NCBI GenBank assembly: GCA_937896275.1
Contig: CALBMW010000935.1
Span: forward strand, 1-6,740
From: an uncultured Myxococcales bacterium
GTDB lineage: Bacteria; Myxococcota_A; Bradymonadia; UBA7976; UBA1532
Direction: 5' to 3'
Length of the DNA: 6,740 nucleotides
Every line of letters begins with the position of its first letter. Position 1 is the stretch's first letter. Shown here piece after piece: positions 1-3,908 of this stretch. The position numbers and the translations under genes were made by a program. The notes under the pieces are model-generated. The model ran no database searches, had not been told where the DNA came from, and was given only the letters and a program-made list of their open reading frames with translations.

Positions 1-107
1 GCCAGGCGCCGGGGGCTGACAACGCCGACAGTGACGGGGCCCGCCGTCGCCGCCGCCGCGGCGGACGCGGTCGGAGCCGCGGAGGCCCGCCGCCGACCCA
101 CGGCTGA
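1..107 (+). CDS. C-terminal end of a basic, RGG-tailed protein (possibly RNA-binding), 5' partial
   Basis: Reading from base 3 there are 34 open codons followed by TGA at 105-107. The visible part starts with a short acidic stretch (GADNADSDG), continues into six consecutive arginines and an Arg/Gly-rich segment (RRRRRRGGRGRSRGG), and ends in PPPTHG. Tails of this kind are known on bacterial DEAD-box RNA helicases, RNase E/G-type proteins and some rRNA pseudouridine synthases, where they add non-specific RNA binding. The catalytic domain lies outside the window, so the enzyme cannot be named. Frame 1 is also open, to a TAG at 193-195, but it would run into the convergent lipase gene and gives an Ala-rich product without a recognisable pattern, so I prefer frame 3. 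The gene ends 36 bases from the convergent lipase stop. The RGG-like pattern is seen directly; the RNA-binding role is inferred. Confidence 0.5.
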   Translation, partial: QAPGADNADSDGARRRRRRGGRGRSRGGPPPTHG

Positions 108-150
108 GGGCGACCGATCGGGCGCAGGTCCGCGGGAGAGCCCTCAGGCC
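102..150. terminator. Inverted repeat between convergent genes, candidate bidirectional terminator
   Basis: CTGAGGGC at 104-111 pairs perfectly with GCCCTCAG at 140-147 (8 bp). The stem extends by two G-C pairs (102-103 with 149-150) if G148 is bulged out. The loop is 28 bases and contains a small palindrome, CCGATCGG, at 114-121. The left arm includes the TGA of the upstream gene (105-107), and the right arm includes the reverse-strand TGA of the lipase gene (144-146). There is no T-run on either side, so it is not a classical intrinsic terminator. U-tract-poor hairpins between convergent genes are common in very GC-rich genomes, and the loop is long, so termination activity is inferred only from position. 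Confidence 0.35.
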
Positions 151-1301
151 GCCGAGGTCTCGGCCTTGGGTCGACTGTGGTGGGCCGCGATGTAGTCCGC
201 CACGGCGCCCCAGACCCGCTCGAAGGCAACACGATCGAAGCGCGAGTGGGTCATGAGCCAGTCGTGGTGCGGTGGCTCGTAGCCCGGCCCCGCGAAGTGG
301 CCCAGCACGTCGAGGTGGTCCGACCACACCGCCGCGAGGACCTGCCCGCGCACCTGCGAGAGCGTGGGCACGACCGCGTCGTTGTCGGTCTCGGCCGGAC
401 GCTCACCGAAGGCGTGATCCAGCGCCGTCGCCTGCTCGGGGCTGAGCGTCCCCTTGCCGGCGCCGCCCGCCGCGATGCCATACAGAGCGCGGTAGAGCGC
501 GTAGCCCACCTGCCCCGACGGCGACAGACCCGTAGCCAGCATGCCCTGCAGCCGCGGGGGCCGCGCGCGCGTGACGACCGAGGCATAGCGCACCGATCGC
601 CGGTCGGTCGTGCCCGCCTCGAACAGATCCATCCCCTCGGGCCCGAGCTGAAGCATGAGCGCCTGATCGCGGATGACCTGCCCCAGGAAGTCCACGATCT
701 GCGCGCGGCGCTCGGGCGAGAAGTCCTGGAGGATGCCCTGGTACACCGCGTCGATCAGGCCGCCCTGCAGCTCGGTCATGCGACGGGGCAGCGTCAGGGC
801 CTCGGCCAGCGCCACCATGGCCGGAAGCGGGACGCCGCCCACGCGTATGGCGTGGATCGTGACGACCGACACCAACTGCAGCAGCCGCTGCCCGAGCCGC
901 GTGCTGAAGTAGGTGGCCGTGGGCGTGCCAAGGTGCGGGGTGGCCACCGAGATGACAGTGCGCACGCGGCGCGCGAAGCCCTCGACGCCCGCCGCCGTGG
1001 GCAGATCGACGCCGGGTGACACGAGCAGGCGCGCGTCGAGGCCGCCGGTCGAGTGCCCGATCAGGTGGATGCCCCCCGGCACGACCACCCGGGCGGCCAG
1101 GGCGTCGGCGACCGCGGCCGCGCGCTCGCGCAGGGACGCGGTGGGCGGGACCGAGGCGTGCACCACGTTCGGCGTGAGCCCGCGACGCTCGAGGGCCGGC
1201 GCGAGGAAGCGCTCGACGTGGCCGAAGTACTTGAAATCACCCAGGTTCGCGAAACCGAAGAAGCCCGGAATCAGCACGACGTGGCAGGCGCCGCGCAGCA
1301 C
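144..1301 (-). CDS. Alpha/beta-fold lipase/esterase (GHSTGG serine hydrolase)
   Basis: This is a 385-residue serine hydrolase, probably acting on carboxylic esters such as acylglycerols. The N-terminal IPGFFGF (residues 11-17) sits where lipases carry the oxyanion-hole loop after the first beta strand. GHSTGG (82-87) is the nucleophile elbow, with Ser84. DNDAVVP (306-312) matches the lipase NDGxV motif and places the acid at about Asp308. SDHLDVLGH (327-335) resembles the HLDE-type segment of Burkholderia/Pseudomonas lipases, with His329 the likely catalytic histidine. About 180 residues between strand motifs TPHLGTP (121-127) and DNDAVVP could form a helical lid. No signal peptide or membrane segment is visible, because the protein begins almost directly on the first core strand; it is probably cytoplasmic. 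The GTG start at 1301 is preceded by GGAG 8 bases upstream and lies 4 bases after the Nudix stop, suggesting translational coupling. The frame stays open to 1661, but that extension is an Arg/Ser-rich shadow of the Nudix gene. The exact substrate is unknown. Confidence 0.88.
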   Translation of the reverse strand: MLRGACHVVLIPGFFGFANLGDFKYFGHVERFLAPALERRGLTPNVVHASVPPTASLRERAAAVADALAARVVVPGGIHLIGHSTGGLDARLLVSPGVDLPTAAGVEGFARRVRTVISVATPHLGTPTATYFSTRLGQRLLQLVSVVTIHAIRVGGVPLPAMVALAEALTLPRRMTELQGGLIDAVYQGILQDFSPERRAQIVDFLGQVIRDQALMLQLGPEGMDLFEAGTTDRRSVRYASVVTRARPPRLQGMLATGLSPSGQVGYALYRALYGIAAGGAGKGTLSPEQATALDHAFGERPAETDNDAVVPTLSQVRGQVLAAVWSDHLDVLGHFAGPGYEPPHHDWLMTHSRFDRVAFERVWGAVADYIAAHHSRPKAETSAA

Positions 1302-1305
1302 CCGC

Positions 1306-1797
1306 TCAGCTCCGGCGCTGCCGCTGGATGCGGTCGAACTCGTAGAGGAAGAAGGACGCCCGTCCGAGCAACTTGCGCATGCCCGGGTGGAACAGCCGCC
1401 GGGTCGCGTCGACCTCGTTGGCCCAGACGAACCAGATGCCCTCACGGGGGTGGGGCCCATGCTCGCGCGTCGGCGGGGCGGGCGGGACGGGCGACCAGTC
1501 GGACACCTCGCCGGTGAAGAAGACCACCGTCTTCTCGATGGGCCGACCGGCGCGCCGGTACTGATAGTGCACTTCGTCGCGGAAGTCCGGCAGCAGCTCG
1601 ACCTGGGTGATGCAGGTCTCTTCGCGTAGCTCGCGCAGCGCCGCCTCGACCTCCGACTCACCCTCTTCGAGGCTGCCCTTGGGAAACTCCCAGGCTGCGT
1701 CCGGGTTGCGCACCATCGCGCTGTGCAGGAGCAGGTACTCCACCCCCTCGTCGGTTCGACGAAAGGGAATCACCCCGCACGATCTTTCGTACACCAC
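1306..1797 (-). CDS. Nudix hydrolase, Ap4A hydrolase (NUDT2)-like
   Basis: This is a 163-residue single-domain Nudix protein. Enzymes of this group split diadenosine tetraphosphate asymmetrically to ATP and AMP and limit dinucleoside polyphosphates in the cytoplasm. Early motifs SCGVIPFRR (6-14), VEYLLLHS (19-26) and WEFPKGS (36-42) follow the order seen in human NUDT2. The Nudix box spans residues 41-63: Gly41, Glu47, Arg55-Glu56 and the metal-binding Glu59-Glu60 are all present, but the usual Gly near the end is Cys62 (REETCI). A Pro-rich insert at 102-118 (VPPAPP, EHGPHP) precedes the IWFVWANEVDA segment. I chose GTG at 1797 because a strong Shine-Dalgarno (AGAGAGGA) ends 9 bases upstream and the resulting N-terminus matches family length. 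An in-frame ATG at 1827 and GTG at 1830 lack a good ribosome site and would add 10-11 residues. It follows the acyl-CoA ligase and leads into the lipase. Other Nudix substrates, such as RNA 5' ends, remain possible. Confidence 0.9.
   Translation of the reverse strand: MVYERSCGVIPFRRTDEGVEYLLLHSAMVRNPDAAWEFPKGSLEEGESEVEAALRELREETCITQVELLPDFRDEVHYQYRRAGRPIEKTVVFFTGEVSDWSPVPPAPPTREHGPHPREGIWFVWANEVDATRRLFHPGMRKLLGRASFFLYEFDRIQRQRRS
1310..1313 (-). promoter_or_regulatory. Shine-Dalgarno of the lipase gene, inside the Nudix 3' end
   Basis: GGAG on the minus strand (1313 to 1310) lies just before the Nudix TGA (1308-1306) and 8 bases upstream of the lipase GTG at 1301. Ribosomes ending the Nudix gene would therefore stop directly on the lipase start region, which is typical of coupled translation. 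Confidence 0.5.
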
Positions 1798-1806
1798 CCG
1801 GTCTCG

Positions 1807-1814
1807 TCCTCTCT
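1807..1814 (-). promoter_or_regulatory. Shine-Dalgarno that decides the Nudix start
   Basis: On the minus strand the sequence AGAGAGGA occupies 1814 down to 1807, followed by 9 bases and then two consecutive GTG codons (1797-1795 and 1794-1792). The ATG at 1827 has only a weak AGG far upstream. This favours the shorter Nudix protein. Confidence 0.55.
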
Positions 1815-1856
1815 GGGTCAACGCCATCACAAGCGTTGCGCCAACCTAACAGGGGC

Positions 1857-3686
1857 TCAGCGGCGACGCCAGCGGTGGCGGTGGGCGCCCTGGGCGTACA
1901 TACCCTCGACCAGCGCGGCGTGGCGCGCCAGGACGGCCTTTCGACGCACCTTGAGCGAATGCGTGAGCAGCCCGTTGGCCTCGGTGAAGGGCTCGGTGAG
2001 CAGGCGGAAGGCCTTGAGCGTCTCGTGGCGCTCGAGCGTGCCGTTGAGACGGTCGACCTCGTGCTGGAAGCGGCGCAGCACCTTGGGATCGCGCACCAGC
2101 GCTTCGCGGTCGGTCGCGGGGATGCCCTTCTCGCGCGCCCAGTCGGCCAGCGCGTCGAAGGACGGCACCAGGAGCGCCACGCAATACGGGCGGCGATCGC
2201 CCACCACGGCGGCCTGCTCGACGAAGCGCAAGCGCTTGAGGTGACCCTCGAGCATCTGAGGGGCGATGTACTTGCCGGTGGAGGTCTTGAAGAGGTCCTT
2301 CTTGCGATCGGTGATGCGCAGGAAGCCTTCGCGGTCGAGCTCGCCCACGTCGCCGGTGGCCAGCCAGCCGTCGGTCAGCACCTCGGCGGTGTCCTCGGGG
2401 CGGTTGAAGTAGCCCCGCATCACGTTGGGGCCAAAGACGAGGATCTCGCCGTCCTCGCCCAGCCGCACCCGCACATTGTCGAGGGGCCGCCCCACCGTGC
2501 CGAAGCGGAAGGCGCCGGGGCGGTTCACGCTGACGACGGGCGCCGCCTCGCTGAGACCGTAGCCCTCGAGGATGAGGAGCCCCGCGGCGAGGAAGAACTC
2601 GGCCACCTCGGGCGCGAGCGGCGCGCCGCCGCTGACCAGGAATCGGATGCGGCCGCCCATGCGCGCCGCGAGGGGCGCGAAGACCTGACCGTAGGCAAGC
2701 TTGTACTGCAGGGCCAGGACGCCGCCCGGTCGCCGGTGGTCCTGACGCATGCGCGCCACCTCGCGCCCCACGCGCAGGGCCTGCTCGAGCAGCCGGCGCC
2801 GCACGGGCGGGGCCGCCTCGAGCGTGGCGAGGAAGCGGTGGTAGACCTTCTCGTACACGCGGGGCACACCGGTCATCAGGGTGGGGCGAACCTCGGCCAT
2901 GTTGTGGAACAGCTTGCCCATGCCCTGGGCGTAGTGGAGCGTCGCCCCCCCATAGAGCGTGGCCATGTAGTAGCCCGCCATCCGCTCGAAGCTGTGGCTC
3001 AGCGGCAGGAAGGACAGCAGGTGGTCGTCGGCCTTGATCGGCAGGGCGCGGGCGGCCGCCTCGCAGTTCGAGGTCATGTTGGCGTGGGTGACCATGACCC
3101 CCTTCGCCTGGCCGGTGGTCCCCGATGTGTAGATGAGGGTGAGCAGATCGTCCGGCCGCAGCGCGGCCACGCGCGCGTCGACGTCGGCCTCGTCGCCGCG
3201 GTCGCGGCCGAGCCGCTCGAGCTCGAGCAGGTGCACGAAGGTCAGGCCCTCGACAGCGGGCGGCGGGACCTCGTCCTGCAGGTAGATGACGTGGGTGAGC
3301 TGAGGCGCGCGGTCGCGCAGGTGAGCCAGCACCTCGAACTGCGCCGGGCCATCGACGAAGAGCACGCGCGCGCCGGAGTCGGCCAGCACGTACGACACAT
3401 AACCGGGCGTCGCGGTGTCGTAGATCGGCACATCGCAGGCCCCGCAAGAGAGCGTGGCCAGATCGGCGAGCACCCACTCGGGGCTGCTGCGGGCCCAGAT
3501 GGCCACGCGGTCGGCGGGCTCGAGGCCCAGGGCGCACAGGCCGGCGGCGGCGTGGGCGACCCGCTCGCCCATCTGCGCCCAGGTCAGCGGCCTCCAGTGG
3601 GCGTCGACCTTGCCGTAGGCCATCGGACGCGCCTGGAGCGCCTGCACCTGCTCGCGAAAGACGGCGGGGATCGTGGACGGCGGCAT
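1857..3686 (-). CDS. Long-chain fatty acid-CoA ligase (AMP-binding, FadD15/ACSL-type)
   Basis: This 609-residue ANL-superfamily enzyme activates a fatty acid with ATP to an acyl-adenylate and transfers it to coenzyme A. The length fits the bacterial FadD15-like group. Motifs in order: the ATP-binding loop YTSGTTGQAKG (186-196), LSFLPLSHSFERM (224-236), VSGGAPL (351-357), the adenine-binding YGLSE (376-380), TGD at 444-446 with the ribose-binding Asp446, the hinge region ITDRKKDLFKTSTGKY (458-473), and a C-terminal LKVRRK (578-583) that holds the conserved lysine region of this family. No signal peptide or transmembrane helix is evident; such enzymes are soluble or loosely membrane-associated. 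The protein ends in a His/Arg-rich tail (AHRHRWRRR). The ATG at 3686 lies 14 bases after an AGGGAG, a rather long spacing, but no better start exists near the family N-terminus. It is the first gene of the minus-strand cluster, with a good promoter candidate 45 bases upstream. Chain-length specificity cannot be read from sequence alone. Confidence 0.95.
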   Translation of the reverse strand: MPPSTIPAVFREQVQALQARPMAYGKVDAHWRPLTWAQMGERVAHAAAGLCALGLEPADRVAIWARSSPEWVLADLATLSCGACDVPIYDTATPGYVSYVLADSGARVLFVDGPAQFEVLAHLRDRAPQLTHVIYLQDEVPPPAVEGLTFVHLLELERLGRDRGDEADVDARVAALRPDDLLTLIYTSGTTGQAKGVMVTHANMTSNCEAAARALPIKADDHLLSFLPLSHSFERMAGYYMATLYGGATLHYAQGMGKLFHNMAEVRPTLMTGVPRVYEKVYHRFLATLEAAPPVRRRLLEQALRVGREVARMRQDHRRPGGVLALQYKLAYGQVFAPLAARMGGRIRFLVSGGAPLAPEVAEFFLAAGLLILEGYGLSEAAPVVSVNRPGAFRFGTVGRPLDNVRVRLGEDGEILVFGPNVMRGYFNRPEDTAEVLTDGWLATGDVGELDREGFLRITDRKKDLFKTSTGKYIAPQMLEGHLKRLRFVEQAAVVGDRRPYCVALLVPSFDALADWAREKGIPATDREALVRDPKVLRRFQHEVDRLNGTLERHETLKAFRLLTEPFTEANGLLTHSLKVRRKAVLARHAALVEGMYAQGAHRHRWRRR

Positions 3687-3730
3687 CTTGGGTCTGACGT
3701 CTCCCTGGCGGCGTACGAACGGGCGGCGCC

Positions 3731-3759
3731 ATGGAACCAGCCTCGACGCAGCGTGTCAA
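3731..3759 (-). promoter_or_regulatory. Candidate sigma-70-type promoter of the ligase-Nudix-lipase operon
   Basis: On the minus strand an exact TTGACA -35 box (3759-3754) is followed by a 17-base spacer and TTCCAT (3736-3731), which matches the -10 consensus at three of six positions. The expected transcription start is near 3724, giving a leader of about 38 bases before the ligase ATG at 3686. The perfect -35 hexamer with ideal spacing in such GC-rich DNA makes this a good candidate. No operator repeat was recognised next to it. Confidence 0.5.
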
Positions 3760-3830
3760 TGCGCGGCGCGGCGAAGCGGTGTGGCCCGCGGTGCGCGGCA
3801 CGACGGCCCCCCGCGCGGTCGAACGCGTCC

Positions 3831-3858
3831 TTGCCCAGCCGCGGATCCGCCGTGCTAT
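3831..3858 (+). promoter_or_regulatory. Candidate promoter of the kinase gene
   Basis: TTGCCC (3831-3836, four of six matches to the -35 consensus) is followed by a 16-base spacer and TGCTAT (3853-3858, three of six matches to the -10). Transcription would begin near 3865, about 44 bases before the ATG at 3909. The match is modest, and the support comes mainly from its position in the divergent gap. Confidence 0.35.
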
Positions 3859-3908
3859 GGTGGCCGCCGGCCCCCGTTTCTGTGGGCCCATTCCCCCGGC
3901 GGGAGACG

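Larger units (their letters stand above)
3687..3908. other. Divergent intergenic region between ligase operon and kinase gene
   Basis: This 222-base gap separates two genes transcribed away from each other. Besides the two promoter candidates, the middle (3760-3830) is a G/C-rich stretch with short repeats of GCGCGG but no convincing dyad or binding-site pair. A plus-strand open frame crosses it but lacks a protein-like pattern, so I call no gene here. Confidence 0.6.

Noticed and set aside
1302..1661. A 120-codon N-terminal extension of the lipase frame
   Set aside because: It overlaps the Nudix gene in another frame and gives an Arg/Ser/Pro-rich, low-complexity product. The lipase fold begins right after the GTG at 1301, which has its own ribosome-binding site.
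3760..3830. Short GCGCGG-type repeats in the intergenic region
   Set aside because: They are short, imperfect and expected in very GC-rich DNA. No regular spacing or dyad supports an operator or origin.
1846..3891. A 681-codon minus-strand frame overlapping the acyl-CoA ligase
   Set aside because: It is a shifted reading of the ligase gene, with Arg/Ala/Pro-rich sequence and none of the motifs that the ligase frame shows in correct order.
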